Assembly: GCA_949130495.1 (NCBI GenBank)
Contig: OX422218.1
Coordinates: 46,710,823-46,774,822, forward strand
Direction of reading: 5' to 3'
Origin: Sambucus nigra
Taxonomy: Eukaryota > Streptophyta > Magnoliopsida > Dipsacales > Adoxaceae
DNA: 64,000 nt
In this document: positions 47,761-58,344 of the stretch, in pieces
Numbering within the stretch: position 1 is the first letter of the stretch
Layout of the letters: the number at the start of each line of letters is the position of its first letter
The notes under the pieces: generated by a model
What the model was told of the DNA's origin: nothing
Database searches by the model: none
The model's input: only the letters and a program-made list of their open reading frames with translations
Position numbers and translations under genes: made by a program

Positions 47761-48420
47761 CTAATCGAATAATGCTCTCCCCTCTTCGCCAATAACTGCT
47801 TGACCTTCTCCTATAAAGGATGATGTCCTGCATTTTCCTTTACGACTCGAATGATTATCTCAGGTGTGACAATAAGAACTATATTAAAAGCACGTGACAA
47901 CTCACTGCCAGTACAAAGCAAACTCCACTTTGCCTCCAATGCCATTACTAACTCGAATGTTGGCTTATGGTTTAAGGTTTCTGCCACTGAATTTGCCTTC
48001 CCCAAATGATACTGGATATCAAAATAGTAGTCTTTGACAAACTGAAGCCATTTTCCCCGCCTCATGTTCAACTCCATTTCTGTGAATAATTACTATAAGA
48101 TTTTGTGGTCTGTGAACAACTAAAATTTACCCCCTAAGAGATAATGCCTCTAAATACATGATGCAAACACTACGGTTGCTAACTCAAAATCATGGGTGGG
48201 GTAATTCACCTAATGAGTTTTAAGATTTTGATAAGCATAATCTATCGATACCTCCTTCTACATTAATATACCTCCCTGTCCTCACAAGGATGCATCAGTA
48301 AATATTTTATAGTCAATCCCCTCACGAGGCAAAGCAAGCACCAGAGCCAAAGTAAACCTGACCTTTAGCACATTAAAAGCCTATTGACATGCATCATCTC
48401 AAATAAATGGTACATCCTTC
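47761..48420 (-). pseudogene. RNase H and connection region of element C
   Basis: The minus frame 48077-47811 starts MELNMRRGKWLQFVKDYYFD and continues with IQYHLGKANSVAETLN, the RRWLE-x-x-KDY-x-x-x-I-x-YHPGKAN-VADALS block of gypsy RNase H. Upstream are FTDASL and NYPTHDFELATVVFA with stops between. The catalytic TDAS is kept. Confidence 0.85.
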
Positions 48421-49294
48421 CATGTTAAATTCGTTAGAGGACCGAATATCATCGAGAACCCTTAAATGAATAGACAATAGTACCATGCTAAACTCAACAA
48501 ACTACGCACCTTCATAGGTGTAGTGGGTTATGACTACTCCGTCACTACAGAAAACTTTATGGGATCCATTGATATCCCCCTCTCAGATACGACGTGACCC
48601 ATTAATTGAACCTCTTCAATCAAAATCTTTATTTCATGAACTTGGCGTAGAGCTTATGATCCCGTAACATCTATAAGACTATCCACATGTTTTGGGTGTG
48701 CTCATCTGCGGTCCAAGAATAAATCAATATTTCATTTATGAACACCTAATTCATGAGGCCCTGAACACCTAATTCATCAGGACCATAGACACTACATGTC
48801 CATTGGTAAAACCAAAAGGCATAATTAATAACTCATATGACCCATATCTTGGCAGGAATGTTGCCTTCGAAACATCATGCTCCTAATACTCAATGAATGG
48901 TACGTCGTAATAAAATTATTCTTTGAAAAATGTAATGAAACCCTTATCTAGTCGAATAGATCATTAATATGGGGAAATGGATACTTGTTCCGTATAGTGA
49001 CCTTGTTCAACTCCCTATAATCAATGCAAAACCTCAATGATCCGTCCTTCTTCTTTACGGACTTCCCTTCTTCATTACGAACCAAATAGGAGCATCCCAA
49101 GGTGAAGTACTCCTCCGAATAAATCCAAAACCCAGTAACTGCTTAATCTGATCCCTAAGCTCTCTTATATACAAATGAACCTTGTAATATGATGCACGTG
49201 CGATGGGACTCATACTTGGAATCAGGTTAATCATAAAATTGATCTCCCTACTCGATGGTAATCCTATAATCTCTCCAAACACATCAAAAAACAC
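48421..49294 (-). pseudogene. Reverse transcriptase of element C, active site lost
   Basis: The minus frame 49294-49055 reads FGEIIGLPSSREINFMINLI, MSPIARASYY, then [19 protein letters not shown], the start of gypsy [22 protein letters not shown] follows. The YxDD-type site reads VFINEILIYS where the family has VFIDDILIYS, so both catalytic Asp are changed (D to N, D to E). A 23-bp tandem duplication (AACACCTAATTCATGAGGCC at 48741 and again at 48764) lies just before it. Then come HKLYAKF and GHVVSERGISMDP. Confidence 0.88.
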
Positions 49295-50105
49295 CTTAAA
49301 GTCGAGATCAAGTTTAGCAAAAAAAACACCTCATCAGAAGTCTCCTCGTGAATATAATACAAATCCATGATTGACCTTCCCTCCCGGTGAGATATCATAA
49401 CTAGTTACATCTCTTGCCTCAAATGGGAAAGACGATGAACCTCCCATAAAAATCAACATAATCCCTCTAAGTAGCTAGCTAATCCCTCCATAGGATAACT
49501 TCATATTCTGACCTATCGAACACAAGTAGGTCTGCGATGAACCAAAGTCTCCCAATGTCAATCCCTATACCTTTGCATCTGAAACGTATATATGCCCCTT
49601 TACCTGTGGGTGAATCAATATAAAACACTATGTCAGATGCGAAGTCTATCATCCCGAATACATGAGTAAAACTAGTATTAAAAATGATTGTGATGCACCA
49701 ATATCAAATAAAATTTGACCTACGTGCTAAAAAATATGGAACATATCCTCCAGTGCCTATACTCTAGCTAGTCCCTCCCCAGATCTAAAGGTTTACCCAT
49801 GCCATACTGTAACTATGGCTTCTACCCCTGAGGTAGGGTGGGTGGAGATAATGGTGATGCCACTTCAATCCTTGGCGGGTCTGGCAAATGCCGATGTTGC
49901 CTCTATGGTGACTGATAAGTGAGGAGGTCGCTACGCAATACGCCATTTCAAGGTCCGTACCCCCAACAATGATAATGAATTTGGCTCTCCCACTAGCCTC
50001 ATCGCAAGCTTTTATTCTGAACGTAAGACCTAAAATCATGACCTACGTAATGCCTAACCCACCTGTGCCGATACATGCTATGGTCCGAAGACGTATGCAA
50101 CCCCA
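49295..50105 (-). pseudogene. Protease/gag region of element C, unreadable
   Basis: By position this should be protease and the end of gag. An open minus frame (50039-49785) has basic stretches but no zinc knuckle or DTGA/DSGA motif that I can identify. It is too decayed to assign. Confidence 0.35.
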
Positions 50106-51455
50106 ACCAATAGGTCGTTTATGAACATGTGTATGGTCCCATAATTAATAATTACATATATATATCACAAAATATCTATTAGTAATTATCCTTAAAACTA
50201 CTCTAATTAGATTTCATCAATCTCTCAATAATGCCCCCATCATTAGAATTAATACCCTAGTCAGTTACTAAATTCCACAATTAATAAATAGCGATGGAAA
50301 TATATTTTTAATTATATATTCACTCACTTGGATAACATGCCACTTACTCACTTGAGTTCATAAAAATCCCTTGAAAGTTCCTATGGCTCAACCTTGACCC
50401 AGCCTAGGAGACGAATCGGTTCTCCCTCGAGTCTTAATTGATTCAATTTACGGTAGTAGCCCACATCTACTATGTTTTCCTATACGAGTTTCATTCCTTA
50501 AAGCCCAAATTCATTTATAGGGTTTTATTGACATCCATTTCAAGAGCTCTTATCCCATTATGGTCAAGAAAACATGATTACATTTGTATTTACCACCCCC
50601 CAAAATTTCAAGAAATTGGATCTAAAATAGTCCAAGTTATTTAACCCAATCAAGATCATAATTCTTAGCTAAGAATTCTCATAATAATTAGATCAATACA
50701 TGATTTGAAATCAAGTATAAACAGAAATCCTATCACATGTATTCTACTAAGAAATTTCTCAATAAAACAATATTAATTATGGCTTTGTTTCCGAAGTGCT
50801 TAGTTCTCTAAAAATAATTATTCTTTCATTACTCCTAAACATTCCTAAATCTAATTCCATTAGTTTTCAATCTCAAAATTAACTCTTAACCCGAAATTGG
50901 TATGATAAAGTGTGCATATGAATCAAGAAACAAATTATTGAACCTCATCTCTTGAACTTTACTACTCCCTTCTTCTCCAACCACGGTAACTTCCTCCATA
51001 GAGTGTGGAGATTCTAGGGTAACTCTAATGAGGATGAGATGAGTGTTTCAATTGGATTATTAACCTAATTTAAACCTTAATCACGTATCTCCACCTAACC
51101 CCCAATTTTGGACCTCCCAAACAAGCCCAAAATAATACCCAAATTGGTCCAAAATCTCCCCTAAGGGTATACTTATCCAATGTACCCAACTTAAGATGTT
51201 TAAAATGCCAAAACGAGTTCTCAAATTACTCTGTAATGCATCTGAACCGCGTCTACCACAAGTTACACATTTTATTATGTTTACTCCTAACATAATATTA
51301 TTTAAGTTATATGCAATTTAATTATATACTAATATAGACATTTGGCATAAGTGAATCACATAATCATGTACATCACATTCAAGTAGTTTATTCACGAAAT
51401 TTATTTATTTAAAATTTTACTAATTTAATTATTATAAAGATCACAAAGTGTTACA
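50106..51455 (-). mobile_element. Partial 5' LTR of element C
   Basis: Ends AAAGTGTTACA in plus orientation. The order of features (proline/leucine-rich pyrimidine part near 50940-51000, then AATTTAAACC..., then AT-rich end) parallels 54580-55027 and 60600-61001 in the other minus-strand LTRs. The start and primer site are deleted. The open frames at 50438-50644 and 51293-51081 have no support. Confidence 0.5.
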
Positions 51456-52211
51456 TTAAGTAGATAGATGATTATTATCCAATTACTTTAATGATTGCAG
51501 AATATTATGCATAGATTTATTATATAACGATGTAGATACGTTTCCTTTATTGTGATATAGTCATGGTCATTAAAATTAAGTTACATCAAATCTTAAAAAC
51601 GTTTGTGGAATTTTAGAAAAGAAACCCGTGTTGAAATTTGACATACATGAGCTCACCGCCAGAAATAAATCGATTCGGCTACTAGGACATGGGTGAGGGT
51701 TAGACCGAGGAAATGTTCGGGAGATTTTTACTTGTCCATGCGAGTTTATGGGAGGTCATCTAAGTGAAGAGATATTTAATTAGAAATGTATTAGAGTTGT
51801 TATTCAATAAATGGTAATTTTAATAATTAACTATAGTGTTAATGTTCAAGACAAGGATTGTTATGTTAAGGATTATATAATTAAGTTCTTGTAGTTACAA
51901 GGATAATTACCTATGCATATTGTGAGTTATATGTATGTATTTATTACTTGTGTGGACATACCCATGTTCGTGGAAGGTCTATCGATTGAGGGTTGCGTTC
52001 GTCGTCGAATCGTGTCCCACGTGCCAGTTCAGATGGGCTAGGCATAGTGCAGGTAATTATTTTAGATCATACGTTCAGGGATACTATTTCATGATTAGAT
52101 AAGTAGGATGGCCGGATCTATCCACCGAGCCAAGGTGTGGGCATGGGATGGTGTACCGCGTAGTGATTGACATAGATCTGTGTGTTTTGAATAAGTCCAT
52201 ATGGTGAGGGA
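51456..52211 (+). mobile_element. Plus-strand LTR fragment between two minus-strand elements
   Basis: Its right half (51953-52205: TGTGGACATACCCATGTTCG...GTGTACCGCGTAGTGATTGAC) matches 32523-32770 and 43278-43510 of the plus-strand LTRs. It is cut short by the LTR starting at 52212. Confidence 0.65.
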
Positions 52212-53493
52212 TATGACACCCCACCTATTAAAATAATGTATGGACAACCATCTATCAAAATAAAATGGTAATCTCATATGGCTCATTCTTAGCATCATTG
52301 TCGAAACATGACTAATTACTAACCACCTAATTAATTTAACAAGTAGTGTCAATTTTTATCTTCAATTAGCATGCAATAATATTAATCGATCCACCATAAT
52401 GCCATCCATAGAAATATAAAAAATGAGATCAAAATATAATGTCTGAAGATGAGATAAAAAAATTAAGTCCTCGAATAAAACATAAGGTAAAAATTTTGTA
52501 CATCCAAACCAGCTGACTAAAATAAATGAAAATACGTAAGTCTGAATAAAACGAGGAACACGCCAAACCTGACGACTGATATAGATTAACACATCTAGAT
52601 AACAATAAATGAAGTGAATTCTCTTAATCCTGCAAGCCTCCACATCAGCTGCAACTACGCGATCTTGAAAAGAATAATCATCCTTGGCATCCCTGTGGAT
52701 GGACACCTAAAAGTTTTTTAATATAATTACTGAGGATCACAGCCCAAAATATTTGAAAAACATTTAGAAAAAGTATAAGGTGAATTATTGAATATGTAAT
52801 GAAATGTTCATATTTGAAATGGTAGCGTACTCGCATTAGATAATCCTCACACCTTGCCTAATGTGCGCACCTGACATATTCTCGTAACCCACCTAGTTTT
52901 GATACACTGCCTAACTATCCTCATCCCTAATATCAATGTAATATATTACCCTACCTTGAGTACTGTTTATCACCGATTTGATAATTGGCTTACTTATTTG
53001 CATAATTCATTATCTCATTATTATTCATTCTCATAACCTTACTCTAGTTATTAACAATATTCAAAATTTATTGTCTTATATCCATATATAATTTTCTACC
53101 TCTTTGTATACGTATAATCAAAACACATAAAATGCATATAGACTCATATATTTCTCACTACATGTATGTAATTTTTATCCCTCGGAGATTTACTTCGTTG
53201 CATGAGAAATATCAAGAATTCTAACAAGGTCCAGGGAGTCCACCATAACCTAGGCAGCATGGTCGAAATCTCAACACCGAACACAAAAGCTTAACAAAAA
53301 CTGGAGGCGGTCATGGCCTTAAGTCTATAATCATAACCATACCACATTATTCTACTGAACTCCAACCATACATAGCGTGACCTCCCACAGCACGCAACGT
53401 CCACCGATAGCATATCTGCTAGGATGGTTATGCTTCGCATAAATATCAAGGACACATATATTAATACTCACACACACACACACACACACACAC

Positions 53494-53533
<40 letters not shown>

Positions 53534-55027
53534 TCCAGAGTGAATAATCCATGCCTAACCCTAAAAAGCACGAGCCAATAAGTCATGAGTCGGCCCCTTA
53601 CTCTTAATCATTTAATTGCTCACTAATTAAATTAAGTTTCATTACATATCCATTCTAAAATACTCGAACTTTTCCAACCAACCCATAAAAAATAATAATA
53701 TTCCCCAAATTCTTTTTATTCAAATTTGTAGTTTTTATTTCGACTGTTACCCCCTAAACACTCGTAAACCAACTTCGAGGCTACTTTCCACTACTTGAGG
53801 TCGAATACTATTCATAAAATTCCCAAAAGTCCTAAAACACCAGATAGACCTTTTTACGATTTGCAGTTCCTCAAAAACCCATCGAATTACATTAAAAGAC
53901 CAGCCTATCCTTCACAGAAAATCGATTCAGATTCATAGCCAATCGATTCGATCAATGAAGGCCTAATCAATTCAATTATAGGAAGGAGCCCAGTTCCTCT
54001 AATTAAAGTCATGGGTTTTACAAACTCTCAACATTAAATTCTAAAAAATTCACAAATGAACAATATTTTTAGTCTTCCAAGATTTTTTTACATAAAACAT
54101 AAACTAAATCCATCTTATGATTCACAAATTTCATAACCATCATTCAATATCATCAATTCATTATATTCAATGATTTAATCCCCAATTTCCATATTTATTT
54201 CTTCTCAAATTAAGTTTTTTTCCAAATCATTTTTCATAAAATTTAGATTATCATAAGTATTTCATTTCACAAAAATCAAGATCAATTCCACATAAATCAA
54301 GATTTATTCTCAAGAACCCAAATTAACATCATCACATGAGTCTTACGTATATATTTTCCCCAAAACCCATTTTACATGTTAAATCCCCATCCCAAAATCT
54401 ATTTCTACTTTAATAATTTTGATATAAATCCAAACAATGAAAAATTAATAAGAAAGTTATACACTTGCCTTGAATGGTGGTTTAATATTAGTCTCCTCCT
54501 TGTTCAATCTAGCCAAGAATAGCAATTTTTCACCCTCCCTTGGATTCTTCCTCCTTATTTTCTCACCAACAGACTCCCAGAGGTTTAGAATGTATAAAGT
54601 GGCTACCTACTAACACTAATCTCCCATTTAAACCTCTTAATTCCAATTTTTGCCTAACCCCTCATTGAAAAATGACTTAAATGTCTCTAAATGGATAACT
54701 GATTTGGACTCTTTTCACGCATTATAGATCAACTATGTACTCCAAATCACTATTCGAGTCGCTAAACACAAACATCCTATTCCAATCCACAAATAGCCTA
54801 CCCATATGTCTAGGTTGAGATACTGTCAATAGCCATCTTTATTACCCACTATGACTTACTAGAAATTTACCAAATTTAATTTACTTAACCACACTTAGTA
54901 AATTTTACTTTCGCATAAATATTAATTTTATTCTCAGTAACTAATAATCAATAAGTACGCAATATTATTATGAGCACAAGTGTAATTAAAATGTCAAATT
55001 AATTATTCAAAAATACGGGGTGTTACA
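52212..55027 (-). mobile_element. 3' LTR of minus-strand chromovirus D
   Basis: Runs from ATATGACACCCC (expected TGTGACACCCC) to ACGGGGTGTTACA, about 2.8 kb, followed by the polypurine tract of the element. It contains two perfect AATCGATT palindromes (53920-53927 and 53941-53948) and a CA/TA microsatellite (53469-53530). It differs too much from the LTR at 58345 to be its partner. Confidence 0.82.
53469..53530. repeat. CA/TA compound microsatellite
   Basis: (CA)n then (TA)n inside the LTR of element D. The reading frame over it is low-complexity only. Confidence 0.92.
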
Positions 55028-55042
55028 TACTTCCCCCCTTAC
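55028..55042 (-). promoter_or_regulatory. Polypurine tract of element D
   Basis: On the minus strand GTAAGGGGGGAAGTA abuts the LTR start TGTAACACCCC. Confidence 0.85.
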
Positions 55043-55266
55043 AAAGGAACTTCGTCCCTGAAATTCAGGCATACCTGTAGTGAAAAGCTCTGGATACTAT
55101 TCTCTCATATCATCATCCCACTCCCACATCAACTCATCTACATTATGGTGTCCCCACTACACTCAAACTAGGGGCACCACCTTAGACTGCAACTTACGCT
55201 CAGTACGATCAAGAATAGGAACAAACCTCTCATTGTATAAGATGTCTAGGTGCAAATAAATCTCCT
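55043..55266 (-). pseudogene. Chromodomain of element D (Tekay/Del type)
   Basis: On the minus strand: LEEIYLHLDILYNE, VPILDRTERKLQSK, VPLV, WGHHNVDELMWEWDDDM and YPELF, then the untranslated FQGRSSFVRGE-like end. This is the same domain order as in the 8.1-kb chromovirus (YEE, ILDR, VPLVKV, EATWE, YPELF). Three stops interrupt it. The domain would have guided integration to modified histones. Confidence 0.85.
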
Positions 55267-56520
55267 CTAGTGGGATGTGGCAAAAACACCTTCACTCGTC
55301 TGATATCTCTTTACCGACGACACATGGAACATATCATGAATCCTCTCCAGATGCTCCGGTAAACCCATCCTATAAGAAACTTGTCTAACTCTCTTAATAA
55401 CTGGGAAATGTGTTATATACAACGATTCTAGCTTCCCTTTCTTCCTGGACCTCAGGAATCCCTTCATGGAAGACACATGCACCGTGACCTGGTCCCCATT
55501 CTCTAGACCTATCCATATATGTCCATGTATGAGCTCAATCTTGGCAATGCTGTCCAAAATCATCTTCGATCCCAATATCTTATTTTCCACCTCCTTTAAC
55601 CAACAAGTGGGTGAATGACAAGGTCGATTATAAAGTTCCTGAAATGGTGTGATACCGATGGTTAATTGGTAGGAGTTATTATAAGAGAACTCCACCAGCG
55701 GAAGGTATTGTTCCCAACCTCAACCAAAATTGAATATACATATCTTGATCATGTCCTCTAAAATTTGATTAACCTTCTCAGTCTGTCCATATATCTGTGG
55801 ATGATACATTGTATTCAATCGTAAATCCATGCCCATGGCCTCCTAAAAGCTCTGCAATAAATAGGACACAAAAATATTCTCCCTGTCAGACATGATGTTA
55901 ACAAATACCCCATGTAATCTCATGATCTCGGTAATAAATAGTTGGGCGTACCATCTCGTCTCAAACACCATACGAACTAGATGGAAGTGGGTCACCTTGG
56001 TCAGCGCTCCACGATAACCTAGTTGGAATCGTAACCCCTTTATGACGATAGTAACCCACGATGAAATCCATATAGATTATATCCCATTTTCAGATCGAAA
56101 CCTCCAATATATCTAACATCCATGTTAATATCCAGTGGTTTATCTTCACTAACAAGCACGTAGTTCACTTTGAGGTAAACTCCGTTATTTCCCACTTCAT
56201 TCGTGACCACCAATACTGTCTACGCATATCATGGTACATATTATCCCTAATGGGATGTATCGCAAACCTTGAACCATTAGACATGGTCATCACTCCGTGT
56301 CTACCCTCCTCGTCTTCTGAAATATAAACTCTGTCGTTGAAGAGTAATCCTCCCTCAGAACTGATCGAATAAAACTCTGCCCCATCTTCCGAAAAAATGG
56401 CGCACCCTATCTTGAGAGAACTGATCCCCGACGTGTTCTTTCACCACCCTCATAAGGATCTCAGGAGTGATTCATATTACAACCATACACCTCGTCATCA
56501 TGCCTAAGTTCCTCCTAACT
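55267..56520 (-). pseudogene. pol (INT): Integrase of element D
   Basis: The longest intact part (55695-55267, 142 codons) starts MEFSYNNSYQLTIGITPFQE and runs through a GDQVTVHVSSMKGFLR block to IHDMFHVSSVKRY. About 25 residues are missing between GHIW and GDQ relative to the family. Upstream, on the minus strand, are the YHPQIYGQTEKVN segment with the catalytic Glu, MRLHGVFVNIMSDRE with the second Asp, and LTKVTHFHLVR. The zinc module further up is badly decayed. Confidence 0.85.
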
Positions 56521-57060
56521 TTCCTTCCAAACCCCTGCTATCTTCCCCATAGGCCATCGAATCGATGCATCTTCCACCACATTAGCCTTTCCAAGATGAT
56601 ACTGAATACCAAACGGGTAATCCTTCATGAATTATAACCACCTCCTCAACCACATATTAATATCATTCTTCATGAACATATACTCTAGTGACTTATGGTT
56701 CATGGATAGACTGAACTGCTCATCCAAAAGATAGTGCCTCCAAATCCTTAAGGCAAATACAACTGCTGCTAACTCCAGGTCATGTATTGGATAGTTAATC
56801 TCATGGGGCTTCAGCTCATGAGATGCATAAGATATGGCCTTATCCTAAAGCTACAATACGCCACCAAGTCCCAATATAGATGTATATATGAAAACAATAT
56901 ATTTCACTCCTCCCCTCGGTAATGTGAGCTTAGGTGCTGAAGTCAATTTGTCCTTTAGCTTGTCAAAAGATAATAGACAAAAGTCATTCCAAATGAATGA
57001 TGCCCCCTTGAGATTTATATTAGACAAAGTACCCACAATCTTTGAGAAGCCCTTAATAAA
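56521..57060 (-). pseudogene. pol (RH): RNase H of element D
   Basis: The minus frame 57036-56851 has GASFIWNDFCLLSFDKLKDK and GGVKYIVFIYTSILGLGGVL, where the usual TDAS reads YTSI, so the first catalytic Asp is lost. Then follow AISYASHELKPHEINYP, LELAAVVFALRIWRHYL, NHKSLEYMF and the RRWL...FMKDYPFGIQYHLGKAN block. Confidence 0.85.
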
Positions 57061-57740
57061 GTGGTGATAATACCCGTCTAACCCCGAAAAATTGCTGAGC
57101 CTCCGTTGGTGTTGTGGGATATCCCCACTCCCTTACTAATGATACCTTATTTAGATCCACTGAAATCCCTCTGTATGATACAATGTGGCCCGGAAAATAT
57201 GCCTCCCGCATTCAGAATCGGCATCTCTCAAACTTGGCATAAATTTGATGGTACGTAGTGTCTACAAAATCGTACACAGATGCTATGCGTGATCGTCCTC
57301 AATCCTAGAACACAACATAATATCATCAATGAATACAATCATAAACTAGAAAAAAAAACACACTAACACCCTATTCATGAGATCCATGAACACTTCTGGC
57401 GCATTATTCAGCCCAAATGGCATTACCCTGAACTCATACGATCCATATCGCAGCAAGAATGCGGTCTTAGGGACGTCCTCCTCCCGTATGTGCAACTGAT
57501 GATACCACGCTACTGCTCTCAAGTGGTTGAACAATTCATTAATTCGAGGCAATGAATACTTGTAGTTTATACAAAGACGAAATGACTCATCCTTCTTCTT
57601 TGTAAATAATATAGGTGCACCCCATGATGATGTACTTCACCTGATAAAATCCTTTCGAGGAGCTGCTAAATTTGATCCCTCAATTAGCACATCTCTAATG
57701 GGTGCATGCGATACGCTTCTCGTTCAATCGTCCTAGTCCT
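57061..57740 (-). pseudogene. pol (RT): Reverse transcriptase of element D
   Basis: On the minus strand: [74 protein letters not shown], then VFIDDIM with both catalytic Asp kept. The longest open part is 57552-57346. Stops and frameshifts separate the blocks. Some 12 codons are missing in [10 protein letters not shown] (family CIDYRELN...N-x-YPLPR). Confidence 0.88.
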
Positions 57741-58344
57741 AAGTGATAAGTCAATAATAAACTCTATCTCTCAACTCGATGGCAACTCAGGTATCTCCTA
57801 AAACACATTTGCGAACTCCCCCACTACTGAAATCGAATTTAAGGAAATAATAATCTTATGTGAGGTCTCCACCTTAATATAATAATGTTGTGTGGTCCAC
57901 CCTCCCTAGAAAAGAGGCATTGCCACAAGGAATATCTCCTGTCCCGGAATAGTGAACATGATGGTCCTACATAGAACGATCAAGTTGGACACTAAACATA
58001 ATCTCCCGAAATTTATATCTACACTCCTACAAATTCAGTGGATAACACATAACGATATTGTCGACTGACTCTAATAGGCCAATTGCATCTGCAAATATGA
58101 TGGCTATAATCGAGTGGAAAGCTCCCATATAAAACAAAGCCTTACCTATATGTCCATGAATAGAAAATGTACCCTCAACTGCTGGTAGCGCATGTTGCAC
58201 CTATGCAATTCCTGTATCCCGAATGTTATAGACACGTTCGTCCTGTAACTTCCCCTAAGGTTATGGGGCTGGTGAAGCTGGTATTGTTTGTGGTAACTAT
58301 GCCCGATGTCCCTGTTGGTAACCCTGCTGAGGCCCTCTTCTTGG
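57741..58344 (-). pseudogene. Protease and gag end of element D
   Basis: On the minus strand near 58140-58080: GKALFYMGAFHSIIAIIFAD, matching the retropepsin AYVLFDTGASHSFIS-x-x-FA block, with the catalytic Asp-Thr-Gly changed to Tyr-Met-Gly. Before it is a Q/G/P-rich linker (PRRGPQQGYQQGH), as between gag and protease in this clade. The sequence is cut at 58344 by the next LTR, so the rest of gag, the primer site and the 5' LTR of D are missing. A frame on the plus strand here is a shadow. Confidence 0.75.

Larger units (their letters stand above)
46573..51455 (-). mobile_element. Decayed minus-strand chromovirus (element C)
   Basis: In plus coordinates: a partial 3' LTR (46573 to about 47080), integrase, RNase H, RT, protease/gag remnants, then a partial 5' LTR ending AAAGTGTTACA at 51455. 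The LTR-integrase border is abrupt, with the chromodomain, PPT and part of the LTR deleted. The primer site and most of gag are also missing. All reading frames are broken by stops. Confidence 0.75.
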
